Origin: JBBPZA01 sp963728925
Lineage (GTDB): Bacteria > Actinomycetota > Thermoleophilia > Solirubrobacterales > Solirubrobacteraceae
Assembly: GCA_963728925.1 (NCBI GenBank)
Contig: CAVSMB010000029.1
Location: 248,001 to 312,000, forward strand
Length of the DNA stretch: 64,000 nucleotides
Reading direction: 5' to 3'
Shown: positions 17,313 to 25,637 of the stretch, in pieces
Numbering within the stretch: position 1 is the stretch's first letter
Layout: each line of letters starts with the position of its first letter
Program-made: the position numbers and the translations under genes
Notes under the pieces: generated by a model
What the model was told of the DNA's origin: nothing
The model's input: only the letters and a program-made list of their open reading frames with translations
Databases searched by the model: none

Positions 17313-17379
17313 GGGCGCGGGCAGCGCAGCTCGCTGTCGCCGTGGTCGCGCCGTGAGGGCGCGGGCGGCGCAGCTCGCC
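17292..17379. repeat. 44-bp tandem duplication across a gene junction
   Basis: Copy 1 (17292-17335) and copy 2 (17336-17379) differ at four positions. In copy 1 the methyltransferase stop overlaps a GTG as GTGA (17309-17312). In copy 2 the matching GTG (17353) is the start of the GH30-like gene. Because 44 is not a multiple of three, the GTG of copy 1 now reads a 15-codon peptide ending at TGA 17354-17356, itself a GTGA overlap with the real start. Confidence 0.9.
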
Positions 17380-18774
17380 CTCGCCGCGCTCGTCCTGCTC
17401 GCGGGCTGCGGCGGTGGCGGGGGCGGGAAGAGCGGCCTCTCGGGCGGCGCGAGAGGCTCCGCACGTGACCCGGGCTGCCCGCCGGCGGCTGCGGAACGCG
17501 CCGGCGGACGGCCCGGCGACGACCTCATCACGGTCACCGGGCGTGCCCGCCAGGCGATCCGCGGGTGGGGCGCGAGCGTGGTGGGCGACACCTCCGTCGA
17601 GCCGCTCGTCGACCCAGTCGGCCTCACCGGCGCGCAGGTGCGCGACCTCGACCGGCTCGTCTTCCGCGACGCGGGCATCGACACGGTGCGAGTTTTCGGG
17701 CCCGGCTACGGGCGGACGACGGTGACGGCGACCGGGGCGGCGCTGCGTCGCGACCGCCGGCTCGCCTTCATGCGCCGCGTCGCGCCGCTCGGCGTGCGCT
17801 TCATGTGGACCGGCGCCGACGCTCCTGCGGCGCTCAAGATCGGTCGCCGGCTCGCGCCCGGCCGCGAAGCCGCCTACGCGAGCTACGTCGCGGGCCAGCT
17901 GCGCTTCGCCCGCGACGTCAACGGCACGCCGTTCGCCTACGCTGCGGTCGCCAACGAGCCCGACAACCCCGTGTCGCTCCTCACCCTGACGCCGCGCCAG
18001 AGCGCCGCCGTCTACGCCGCGCTTGCGGGCGAGCTGCGACGTCAGGGGCTCGCCACGCGCCTCGTGCTCGGCGACGACACCGGGTGGGACACCGCGTGCC
18101 GCTACGGCCGCGCCCAGCTCGCCTCGCCCGCCGCCCGCCGCGCGGCGGTCGCCGTCGCCTCGCACGCCTACCGCGGCCGCCGCCCGGACGCACGTGCCGT
18201 GGCGCGCGACGCCCGCCGCGCCGGCCTCGAGGTGTGGCAGACCGAGTGGGGCACCGGCTGCACCTCGTGCCCCGAGGACGACACGATGCACCGCGCCCTC
18301 GCGTGGTCGCACAGGATCGTCTCCGGCCTCCGGAACGCGCAGGCCTCGACGTGGTTCACCTTTCGCGCGGTGGCCAACGACGACCACGGCCCGGGCGACG
18401 CGCTGATCGTCCGTCGGCGCGCCGACCACCTGCAGCCGTGGCTGCTCACCCGCCGCTTCTTCGTCTTCCGCCAGTACAGCAGCGTGGCCCCGCCCGGGGC
18501 ACGGCGACTGGACGTCACCGAACGGGTGCGAGGCGTTGTTGCCGTCGCCTTCCGGACGAAGCGCCGGATCGCGGTCGTCGTGACCAACCTCGGTCACGCT
18601 CCCGCTCGCGCGCGCCTCGACCTCGGCGGCGGCAGCGGCGCGGTGAGCGTGCGGCGCACGACCGCGCGCGAGAGCTTCGCGGCCCTTCCCGCGCTGCGGC
18701 CGCGCGGCGGTGCGCTGCCGGTGACCCTGCCCGCCCAGAGCGTGACGACCTACAGCGTGGCGGCGGCCGAGTAG
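17353..18774 (+). CDS. GH30-like glycoside hydrolase lipoprotein
   Basis: The 473-residue protein has an N-terminal lipoprotein signal with lipobox VLLAGC (Cys near residue 19) followed by a Gly-rich spacer. The catalytic domain begins with QAIRGWGASVVGD, the strand-1 signature of clan GH-A family 30. It has the acid/base Glu in YAAVANEPDNP (strand 4) and the nucleophile Glu in VWQTEWGTG (strand 7). A beta-rich C-terminal domain ends the protein, as in GH30. It would be a surface-anchored endo- or exo-glycosidase that trims or turns over the polysaccharide made by the locus. The linkage cut is not deducible. The GTG start lies in the second copy of the tandem duplication. Confidence 0.75.
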   Translation: MRARAAQLALAALVLLAGCGGGGGGKSGLSGGARGSARDPGCPPAAAERAGGRPGDDLITVTGRARQAIRGWGASVVGDTSVEPLVDPVGLTGAQVRDLDRLVFRDAGIDTVRVFGPGYGRTTVTATGAALRRDRRLAFMRRVAPLGVRFMWTGADAPAALKIGRRLAPGREAAYASYVAGQLRFARDVNGTPFAYAAVANEPDNPVSLLTLTPRQSAAVYAALAGELRRQGLATRLVLGDDTGWDTACRYGRAQLASPAARRAAVAVASHAYRGRRPDARAVARDARRAGLEVWQTEWGTGCTSCPEDDTMHRALAWSHRIVSGLRNAQASTWFTFRAVANDDHGPGDALIVRRRADHLQPWLLTRRFFVFRQYSSVAPPGARRLDVTERVRGVVAVAFRTKRRIAVVVTNLGHAPARARLDLGGGSGAVSVRRTTARESFAALPALRPRGGALPVTLPAQSVTTYSVAAAE

Positions 18775-19829
18775 GCCGGCTCCTCCCGACGACCGGTGTC
18801 AGCCGAGCGGTAGGCCGCCTCGACCACGGCGAGCACGTCCCGCGCTTCGCGGGCGGAGGCGGGCGGCTCCTCGCCGCGGGCCAGCGCCGCGGCGATACGG
18901 CGGTACAGCCGCGTGGTGCCGTCGGCGCCGGGGTTGCGCGGGTTGCGTGCGAGCGTCGTGCGCTTGAGCCCCACCTCCATCCACGCGAGCCCGCCGGCCC
19001 CGAAGTCGACCCGCGCGCCCGTGCGCTCGGCGCGCTTCTTGCCGACCTGCAGCACCGCGCGGCCGCCCTCGCTCGCCCGCAGCGAGGCGCGCTCGCAGTC
19101 CGCGCGCACCTCGACGTAGCGCGTGCCCGCGGGGCACAGCCGGTCGATGGTGATCTGCCCCAGGCGCCCGCCCGGGAAGTCGAGCGTCACGAGGTGGACG
19201 GCGTCGGCGCGGCGCTCGGTCTCCAGGCCGCTCGAGTGGCGCGCGTAGACGCCCGCGGGGCGCTCGCCGAAGACCTGCAGCATGAGGTCGACGAGGTGGA
19301 CCCCGCCCTCGAAGAGCGTCCGGTTGGGCATCGCAGCCCTCCACGGCACCGGCTCGTCCCACGGCGCGAGGTCCATGAGCTGCCAGATCTGGGCGAAGGC
19401 CAGCCGTCCGGCCTCGCGGCTGCCGATGCGGTCGAGCACCGCCCGGAAGATCGGCTTCTCGCGGAACTCGTGGTTGACCGCCACGTGTCGTGAGGCCGCC
19501 TCGGCCGCGGCGAGCACGCGGTCGGCCTCGTCGAGGTCCATGACGAAGGGCTTCTCGCAGATCACGTGGGCGCCGGCCTCGAGCGCCTGCACGCACAGCT
19601 CGGCGTGCGACTGCGGCGGCGTCGCGACGACGACGACCTCGGGCGCTGTCCGCTCGAAGAGCGCGTCGAGCGACGCGAAGGCCGGGATGCCGGTCTCGCG
19701 CTCCCACGACTCGCGCTGGGGCTGCGCGCCGTCGTAGCCGCCGACGAGCTGGGCGCTGTCCTGGACGCGCAGGGCCGGCAGGTTGAACGCGCGCGCGGCC
19801 CAACCAAGCCCGATGATGGCGATCCTCAC
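18750..19829 (-). CDS. Gfo/Idh/MocA-family NAD(P)-dependent oxidoreductase
   Basis: The protein has 359 residues from a GTG at 19829 that overlaps the upstream methyltransferase stop (GTGA). The nucleotide-binding motif IAIIGLGWAARAFNLPAL is at the N-terminus, with HVICEKPFVMDLDEAD (family Lys) near residue 95 and NHEFREKPIFRAV after it. The C-terminal substrate domain has HLVDLMLQVFG with the usual His. It probably dehydrogenates a sugar or cyclitol for the neighbouring glycan genes. Its 3' end overlaps the convergent GH30-like gene by 25 bp. Confidence 0.87.
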   Translation of the reverse strand: MRIAIIGLGWAARAFNLPALRVQDSAQLVGGYDGAQPQRESWERETGIPAFASLDALFERTAPEVVVVATPPQSHAELCVQALEAGAHVICEKPFVMDLDEADRVLAAAEAASRHVAVNHEFREKPIFRAVLDRIGSREAGRLAFAQIWQLMDLAPWDEPVPWRAAMPNRTLFEGGVHLVDLMLQVFGERPAGVYARHSSGLETERRADAVHLVTLDFPGGRLGQITIDRLCPAGTRYVEVRADCERASLRASEGGRAVLQVGKKRAERTGARVDFGAGGLAWMEVGLKRTTLARNPRNPGADGTTRLYRRIAAALARGEEPPASAREARDVLAVVEAAYRSADTGRREEPAYSAAATL

Positions 19830-20860
19830 TGTCGGGTCACTCCTTTGGTGGCGAACACGTGGAAGAACGGGCCGACGAGTCGCAGCGCCCCGCGCACGGG
19901 CGCGAGCCTGCGGGTGGCGTTGTAGAGCCGGACGAGGCGCAGCTCGAGGCCGGAGTAGAGGGCCTGGGTGCCGGGTGCGATCGCCGGCGGGACGAGCACG
20001 ACGCGGAACCCCTGACGCGCGAGCAGGCGGCACAGCCCGGCGCTCGAGAGCAGCCGCACGTGGTCGTAGGGGGCGCCGCGCACGCGCTCCACGTAGCGGC
20101 GGGCGAGCGGGCGCGGCAGCCAGCCGACCCCCCACAGGCGCACGTGGGGCTCGAGGCCGAGCGAGAAGCGGTTGGGCGTCGCGAGGAACAGCGTGCCGCC
20201 GGGGCGCAGGACGCGGCCCGCGCCCGCTGCGAAGGCGCGCTGGTCGGGCACGTGCTCGATCACGTCTGAGGCCATGACGACGTCGAAGCTCGACGGCGCG
20301 AAGGGGGGCTCCTCGGCGGCGAAGCACGCGAGGCGCACCTCGTCCAGCCCGGCGTCGCGAAGCCGCTTGCGTGCGAGCACGAGCCAGCGCAGCGACACGT
20401 CGGAGGCGACGACGTCGCCGGCGCGCCGCGCCGCGACGGCGCTCAGCCCGGCGGTGCCGCAGCCGAGCTCGAGCACGTGGTCGCCACCGCCGAGCGCTCG
20501 CCCGCGCTCGTCGTCGAGCGCGTCGAGGTAGGCGGCCGACCGCTCGACGGTCGCCAGGTCGCCGGCGAGGAAGCGGTCGGCGAGCTCCTCGGGCTTGCCG
20601 CTGCGCCGCCAGTGCCGGCGCAGCAGGGCTGCGAGGTCGTCGGTCTCCAGATGGGCCGCCAGCTCTCTCGCGCGCACGACGTCCTCCTCCCAGGAGACGT
20701 ACTCGTCGGCGTAGCGCAGGCGCAGGTCGGGGATCCCGGCGACGACGCCGAAGCGCCGCCGGCAGGTGACGCAGCGCAGGAAGTCCTCGCCCTCGCCCTC
20801 CAGGGCCCCTCCGTCCCGCGGGCACACGAAGGGGACGCTTGCCCGTGTCGCCTCAGGCAC
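19826..20860 (-). CDS. SAM methyltransferase with an N-terminal zinc-ribbon-like segment
   Basis: I chose the GTG at 20860, giving 344 residues and an 8-bp overlap with the upstream gene. A GTG at 20914 would extend the protein by 18 residues but overlap by 62 bp. The first 40 residues contain FVCPRDGGALE...LRCVTCRRRFGV, a Cys4 Trm112-like ribbon followed by GIPDLR. The methyltransferase core has HVLELGCGTAGLSAVAAR and FDVVMASDVIEHVPD. The combination of ribbon and methyltransferase is common in glycan-modification loci. The acceptor is unknown. Confidence 0.83.
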   Translation of the reverse strand: MPEATRASVPFVCPRDGGALEGEGEDFLRCVTCRRRFGVVAGIPDLRLRYADEYVSWEEDVVRARELAAHLETDDLAALLRRHWRRSGKPEELADRFLAGDLATVERSAAYLDALDDERGRALGGGDHVLELGCGTAGLSAVAARRAGDVVASDVSLRWLVLARKRLRDAGLDEVRLACFAAEEPPFAPSSFDVVMASDVIEHVPDQRAFAAGAGRVLRPGGTLFLATPNRFSLGLEPHVRLWGVGWLPRPLARRYVERVRGAPYDHVRLLSSAGLCRLLARQGFRVVLVPPAIAPGTQALYSGLELRLVRLYNATRRLAPVRGALRLVGPFFHVFATKGVTRQ

Positions 20861-21563
20861 CCGCGCACCCCGAGGGGTCGTGGGTGGCGATGACCGTCGC
20901 TCGCTCGCGCTCACACCACGCCTCGATCTCCGCCGTGCGGGGCGCGTCGCCGAGGAGCAGCAGCGTGCGCTCGCCGTCGCGGACGACGAGGGCCACGTGC
21001 CCCGGGGTGTGGCCGGGAGTCGGCACCACGGTCAGCGCGCCGTCGCCGGCCAGGTCGTGCGCCCACGCGAAGGCCCGCCCCGGCACGGCGGGCGGGCCGG
21101 CCAGCACCACGGGCCCGCCGCTCGGCCACGCGAGCGGGAGATACCCGCGCAGCCGCCCGGCGAGGCCGCGCGCCCGGCGCCACTCCGCCGCCCCGGCGAC
21201 GAGCGTGGCGCGCGGGAAGTCGCGCAGGCCCCCGGCGTGGTCGGTGTGCAGGTGCGAGAGCACGACCCAGCGCACGTGCCCGGGGTCGATCCCACGGCGG
21301 CGGAGCTGCGCGCCGGCCTCGTCGTCGGCGGAGAGCTCGAAGCGCGCGAGCCGGAAGAACGGGTACCAGCGCGGGAAGTACCCGCGCCGCGCGGCGCGTG
21401 CCGTCTGCCCGCTGTCGAACACGCAGACCCCGGCGGGATGCTCGACGGCCACGACGTTGACCGGCAGCGTCGTCCCGCGCCAGCCGCCGGGCAGGTAGCG
21501 GCGCAGGCCACGCGCGCCGCGCTTCTCGCGCACGGCGCCCGTCGAGAAGCAGTGCACGCGCAT
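20853..21563 (-). CDS. MBL-fold metallo-hydrolase
   Basis: The 236-residue protein starts at an ATG at 21563 that shares one base with the stop of the GT2 gene. Dinuclear metal ligands are visible in VLSHLHTDHAGGLRDFP (HxHxDH), TPGHTPGHVALV and LLGDAPRT. The spacing resembles N-acyl-homoserine lactonase-like or generic hydrolase members of the superfamily. It carries no signal peptide. The substrate is unknown, and its place in a glycan operon argues for an intermediate-processing role rather than quorum quenching. Confidence 0.82.
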   Translation of the reverse strand: MRVHCFSTGAVREKRGARGLRRYLPGGWRGTTLPVNVVAVEHPAGVCVFDSGQTARAARRGYFPRWYPFFRLARFELSADDEAGAQLRRRGIDPGHVRWVVLSHLHTDHAGGLRDFPRATLVAGAAEWRRARGLAGRLRGYLPLAWPSGGPVVLAGPPAVPGRAFAWAHDLAGDGALTVVPTPGHTPGHVALVVRDGERTLLLLGDAPRTAEIEAWCERERATVIATHDPSGCAGA

Positions 21564-22471
21564 CAACGCCGGCGCGCCCAGCGCGCCACGCCTACCGGCA
21601 CGGCAGCGACGCCGACCAGGTGGTGCAGCGCGTGCAGCCCGACGCCGGCGGCCGCCTCGGCGGGGCCGCGGTGCCGGGCGAGCAGCGCGTAGAAGCGGTG
21701 GTTGAGGGCGACGAGCGCGAGTGCGGCGGCGCCCGCGGCGCGCGGCCGGCGCGCCAGGAGGCCGCCGGCGAGCGCGAGCGAGGCGAGGGCGCTGAGCCGG
21801 TGGCGGTAGCCGAGGTTGAGCGCACGGGAGCCCTGCGAGCCGCGCGACTCGAGGATCAGGCCGACCCAGGGCACGCCACGCGCGGCGAAGTCGGTGCGCA
21901 CCATGCTCCACAGCGTCCAGCGCTTGAGGTGCGTGCCCTGGATCTCCGGGCGCAGCTCGATCCGCCCGCCGTACGCGCTCAGCCGCATCCCGAGCTCGAC
22001 GTCCTCGATCGACGGGGCGCCGTAGCGCTCCGCGTCGAATCCGCCGGCGTCGAGGAAGGCGTCGCGGCGCATGGCACCGAGCCCGGCCCAGAAGGTCGTC
22101 GCGGCCCCGGGCGACTCGTGGTGGACGTCGTGGTGCAGGAGGTTGCGGAAGGCCGACACGACGCCCGGCGCGGCGGGCGTGTCGTCGTAGGAGCCGAACA
22201 CCGCGGTGAGCCCCGGGTCGGCCGCAAAGGCCTGGCGGATGCGCGCGAAGGCGTCGGCGTGAACCTCCACGTCGGCGTCGACGAAGACGAGCACGTCGCC
22301 GGCCGCGCGGCGCGCACCGAGGTTGCGCGACGCCGCCGGCCCGGCGAGCGGCGGCTCCGCGACGACGATGACCTCGTCGGGGCCCTCCGGGGACGCCTCG
22401 ACCGCGGCGCGGCAGCGCGCCAGGGTCTCCGGCCGGTCCGTGGCCGGGATGATGGCCGTCAAGGTCGGCAC
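21563..22471 (-). CDS. GT2-family glycosyltransferase with C-terminal membrane region
   Basis: The 302-residue protein opens with LTAIIPATDRPETLARC. The GT-A core includes PAASRNLGARRAAGDVLVFVDADVEV with the DXD metal site, and the acceptor-side block DVELGMRLSAYGG. Two or three hydrophobic segments fill the last 80 residues. It heads a four-gene coupled run (GT2, MBL hydrolase, methyltransferase, Gfo/Idh) on the - strand. The GTG start is preceded by TAGACT with 8 nt between, so it is probably translated from a leaderless mRNA. Confidence 0.87.
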   Translation of the reverse strand: MPTLTAIIPATDRPETLARCRAAVEASPEGPDEVIVVAEPPLAGPAASRNLGARRAAGDVLVFVDADVEVHADAFARIRQAFAADPGLTAVFGSYDDTPAAPGVVSAFRNLLHHDVHHESPGAATTFWAGLGAMRRDAFLDAGGFDAERYGAPSIEDVELGMRLSAYGGRIELRPEIQGTHLKRWTLWSMVRTDFAARGVPWVGLILESRGSQGSRALNLGYRHRLSALASLALAGGLLARRPRAAGAAALALVALNHRFYALLARHRGPAEAAAGVGLHALHHLVGVAAVPVGVARWARRR

Positions 22472-22479
22472 GGGCGCTG

Positions 22480-22485
22480 AGTCTA
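22480..22485 (-). promoter_or_regulatory. -10 element TAGACT of a probable leaderless promoter
   Basis: Read on the - strand, TAGACT is followed by 8 nt and the GTG start of the GT2 gene at 22471. No ribosome binding site fits in the gap. Confidence 0.5.
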
Positions 22486-22504
22486 GGTGCCCGCCGCCGG
22501 CTGC

Positions 22505-23359
22505 TTAGCCGCCCGCAGCGGTCCCGAGCGCATCGAGGAATGCGTCGGGCTGCTCCATGTGCGGGGCGTGGCCGGCGTCGTCGACGACGTGCAGCGGCCA
22601 ACCCAGCCGGCTGCCCGCAGCCTCGGCGAGGCCGAGTGGGACGAAGCGATCGTGCCTGCCCCACAGGATCGCCGCCGGGAGCTCGATGCGTCGCAGCTCG
22701 GCGTCGGGGACCCGCTTGGTCCCGGCCTTGAGGAGCTGGCCCATCGTCCGCTTGACATGCGGGACGCCCGCGCGGAGCCGCGTGTACGCAATGAAGGCCG
22801 CGAACCAGTCCGGGTCGCGCCGGCGAGCCCGATCGAAGTCGAAGAACGCGAAGCGGTCGAACCGCTCCGCGTTTCGCTCGGTGGGACGGAGCCCGAAGCG
22901 CATCGCCACCACGCGGAGCCCCAGCGGCATGCGGTAGGGGCCGATCCCGGGTGCCGCGTAGACGACCAGCGAGCGGAGGAGGTCGCCGCGCCGGGCGGCG
23001 AAGCGCGCGGCGAGGCTGCCGTCGAGCGAGTGCGCGATCAGCCTCGGCGGCTCGCGGCACGTTTCCCGGACGAGGGCGGCGAGCCAGCCGGCGAAGGCGG
23101 GGGCGTCCAGCCGGGCGAGCGGCTCGGACTCGCCCAGGCCCGGCACGTCGGGGACGACGAGGCGGTGGCGCTGCGCCAGACGCGCGATCACGGGCGCCCA
23201 GTAGGCCCCTCCGCACTCGATCCCGCCCTGCAGCAGAAGGAGCGGCGGGCCGTCGCCTCCCTCGAGTACCACCGTGGAGGCTCCGGCCAGCCGGACCCGG
23301 CGCTCCTGCAGCGCGGCGCCGGCCAGCATCCGCGCCCGCGCGTCCCCCGCCGGGCTCAC
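22505..23359 (-). CDS. Alpha/beta-fold hydrolase
   Basis: The 284-residue protein has the oxyanion region LLLLQGGIECGGAYW (the usual HG replaced by QGG), a nucleophile elbow RLIAHSLDGSLAARF (Ser in AHSLDG instead of the common GHSMGG), an acid in LWGRHDRFVP and a catalytic His in DDAGHAPHMEQPD. It is therefore likely to be an active serine hydrolase of the esterase/lactonase type. The GTG start overlaps the cupin stop as GTGA, which places the two in one transcript downstream of the LuxR gene. Confidence 0.82.
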   Translation of the reverse strand: MSPAGDARARMLAGAALQERRVRLAGASTVVLEGGDGPPLLLLQGGIECGGAYWAPVIARLAQRHRLVVPDVPGLGESEPLARLDAPAFAGWLAALVRETCREPPRLIAHSLDGSLAARFAARRGDLLRSLVVYAAPGIGPYRMPLGLRVVAMRFGLRPTERNAERFDRFAFFDFDRARRRDPDWFAAFIAYTRLRAGVPHVKRTMGQLLKAGTKRVPDAELRRIELPAAILWGRHDRFVPLGLAEAAGSRLGWPLHVVDDAGHAPHMEQPDAFLDALGTAAGG

Positions 23360-23739
23360 ACGCCGGCTCCAGCCGCCCGGAGGTTCCGCATCACCACGCC
23401 CATCGTCTCGCCCAGGACGTCCGTTGGGCTGAACTCCACGATCTCCGCTCCGGCGTGGTGGACCGGCGTATGACCGGGCGGCACGTAGTAGGCGTCCCCG
23501 GCCTCGTAGGTCTCCTCGCGGTCGGCGAAGCGGAAGGTCACCTCGCCCTCCAGCACATATCCCCAGCGCGGCAGCTGGCAGCGGTCCTCGGGCAGCCCGC
23601 GGAAGAGCTCTGCGAGCTCTGCGTCCGCGGTGTGCGACTCGAAGCAGACCGAGTAGCCCCCGTCGAGGTGCTCGAAGCGGACATCGAGGCCGTCGATGGC
23701 GATCGTCTCGGAAGCCGTGGACCTGGACACCTTGGGCAT
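23356..23739 (-). CDS. Small cupin-domain protein
   Basis: The protein has 127 residues from an ATG at 23739. An AAGGAG sequence 8 nt upstream supports this start over an in-frame extension to 23865 that reads through the promoter region. The single cupin barrel has CQLPRWGYVLEGEVTFRFADREETYEAGDAYYVPPGHTPVHHAGAEIVEFSP, i.e. the second motif PGHxPxHH. The usual first-motif HxH pair is not evident, so metal binding is uncertain. It forms a two-gene unit with the alpha/beta hydrolase. Confidence 0.8.
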   Translation of the reverse strand: MPKVSRSTASETIAIDGLDVRFEHLDGGYSVCFESHTADAELAELFRGLPEDRCQLPRWGYVLEGEVTFRFADREETYEAGDAYYVPPGHTPVHHAGAEIVEFSPTDVLGETMGVVMRNLRAAGAGV

Positions 23740-23852
23740 GTGCGCCGCTCCTTGTGCTCGCTCGTGGCCCGGATCGGGCTCGAGATCGAGGCTAGGCTCG
23801 GGCGGCCGGTCGCGCATCGGCCGGACCACCCAACCTGCGCCGTGGGGCGCAG

Positions 23853-23868
23853 TGGGTGATCTCACCCA
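23853..23868. promoter_or_regulatory. Inverted repeat between the LuxR and cupin genes
   Basis: TGGGTGA (23853-23859) and TCACCCA (23862-23868) form a perfect 7-bp dyad with a 2-bp centre. It lies 114 bp upstream of the cupin ATG and 10 bp downstream of the LuxR-type gene. It could be the operator of the cupin/hydrolase pair or a weak terminator of the regulator; it has no T tract. Confidence 0.35.
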
Positions 23869-23877
23869 TTCGAGCCG

Positions 23878-25521
23878 TCAGAGGAGCCGCCGCTCGTAGA
23901 CGTAGGCCGTGGCGGCAGCGCGTGAGGCGACGCCTAGCTTGGCCAGGATGTTGCTCACGTGCCGGTCCACGGTCCGGGTACTGACGACCAGCTCGCCGGC
24001 GATCGCCTTGTTGGTCATTCCCGCGGCGACCAGGCGCAGCACCTGGAGCTCGCGCGGCGTCAGGCCGCAGGGATCCCGCTCGCGGTTGGGCCGCATGAGC
24101 GCGTCGATGCGTGCCACGTCCGGCGTTGCGCCGAGCCCGGCGAAGACGCTGCGGGCCGCCTCGAGCTCGAACTGCGTGGCGTCTCCGTCCCCGAGAGCGC
24201 GGCAGGCGAGCCCGACGAGCGTGCGGGCCCGAGCCGCCTCGTAGGGCGCCTCGATCTGCTGCTGCCACAGCCCCGCGGCGCGACGCAGGGAGACCAGCGC
24301 ACTGCGCGCGTCGCCCGTGGCCAGCTCGAGTGCACCGAGGGCGTGCGCGGCCATCGCCCCGAGCATGCCGCTCTCGTGACTCCCCGCGATCCGCTCGAGC
24401 TCGTCGCAGGCGGCGCGCGCCGCGTCGGCGTCGCCGACGGCCAGCATGATCTCCACGTACGCGGGCAGCATCGCGGCCCGCGGCGCGGGCTCGGCGGTCT
24501 CCTCCAGGGCCCGGCGGATCGCGGCGGCCGCCGCACCCGCGTCGCGTCGGGCGAGGCGCAGCAGGGCCATGCCGGGTTGCGGCTCCCGCCCGCAGGCGCT
24601 CGCGTCCCGGTAGGCCGCTTCCGCCTCGGCGAACTCGCCGCGCAGGCGATGGACCTCGCCCTGTACGTACGCGGCGTCGCCGGCCGCCGACTGGTTATTG
24701 CCCTCCGCGCAGCGCCGACCGGCCCGCCGAGCCTCCTCGAGTGCGTCGGGCCACGCGCCGTCCAGGCACATGATCTCGGCTCGATGGGTCAGGCAGCGGC
24801 CGGTGAAGGCGACCATGTCGGGCTGACGCTCGCACCAGTGCGTCAGGGCGGCGGTCCACTCGCGGGCGCGGCCTGGCTCGTACGCGTCCCGGCAGCCGAG
24901 GATCACCCCGCAGTAGACCAGGCCGCCGGCGATCGGCGAGAGCTCGCCGGTGGTGACGGCCACCATGGCTTCGTCGAGCAGCGCGAGGCCGGCGACGGTC
25001 CGGCCCTGCATCACCAGCAGGCAGCCCTGCGCCTGGACGGCGAGGCCGAACAGGTCCGGATCGCCGAAGCGCTCGCCGATGGCGGCCGCGTCGGCCGCGG
25101 TGGCCACCGCGGCGTCGTAGTCGCCCGCGGCCTCGTGCTGGAAGATGAGCGGTGTCAGGAGATACCCGCGCTCGACGCAGTCACGCGCCTCGCGTTCGAC
25201 CATCCGCTGCGCGCGGCCCAGCCAGCCACTCGCGCGTCCCGTCTCTCCTCGCAGCACGAGGTTGATCGCGAGCCAGTACGCGCAACGCACGGCGCGCAGC
25301 GTCTCGCCGTTCCCCAGGTGCGCTTGGTGGGCGCGCTCCAAGGCACCGAGGTAGTCGCCGTCGCGCCCGAGCATGTAGGCCGTCGTCGCCAGCAGCTCGA
25401 GGTCCTCCGCTCCCAGCGGCGCGACGCGATCTGCGCGCGACAGCGACGCGAAGGCGTCCGCCCAGGCCAGCCTGGCGTAGGCCTCACGCCCCCGTTCGAG
25501 CTCCTCGGCGTCATCCATCAC
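23878..25521 (-). CDS. LuxR-family regulator with TPR-like N-terminal region
   Basis: The 547-residue protein has about 470 residues of Ala-rich helical repeats (for example AYARLAWADAFASLSRADRVAP) without a P-loop, so it lacks the NB-ARC/MalT ATPase. The last 65 residues are a LuxR/GerE helix-turn-helix (LTPRELQVLRLVAAG, NKAIAGELVVSTRTVDRHVS, NILAKLGVASRAAA). It resembles the actinobacterial LuxR regulators that control neighbouring small hydrolase or cupin genes. The cupin and alpha/beta hydrolase directly downstream are the likely targets. Confidence 0.88.
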   Translation of the reverse strand: MMDDAEELERGREAYARLAWADAFASLSRADRVAPLGAEDLELLATTAYMLGRDGDYLGALERAHQAHLGNGETLRAVRCAYWLAINLVLRGETGRASGWLGRAQRMVEREARDCVERGYLLTPLIFQHEAAGDYDAAVATAADAAAIGERFGDPDLFGLAVQAQGCLLVMQGRTVAGLALLDEAMVAVTTGELSPIAGGLVYCGVILGCRDAYEPGRAREWTAALTHWCERQPDMVAFTGRCLTHRAEIMCLDGAWPDALEEARRAGRRCAEGNNQSAAGDAAYVQGEVHRLRGEFAEAEAAYRDASACGREPQPGMALLRLARRDAGAAAAAIRRALEETAEPAPRAAMLPAYVEIMLAVGDADAARAACDELERIAGSHESGMLGAMAAHALGALELATGDARSALVSLRRAAGLWQQQIEAPYEAARARTLVGLACRALGDGDATQFELEAARSVFAGLGATPDVARIDALMRPNRERDPCGLTPRELQVLRLVAAGMTNKAIAGELVVSTRTVDRHVSNILAKLGVASRAAATAYVYERRLL

Positions 25522-25637
25522 GGCGTCTCGAGCTGCTCGGCGGACCCCTCGGCTCGCCGACGCACGAGCACAAAGGATCGCACCTGATCACCCGTCGGCG
25601 GCGAGCGCACTGCCGCGAACGGTCAGCGCGAGCAGCC

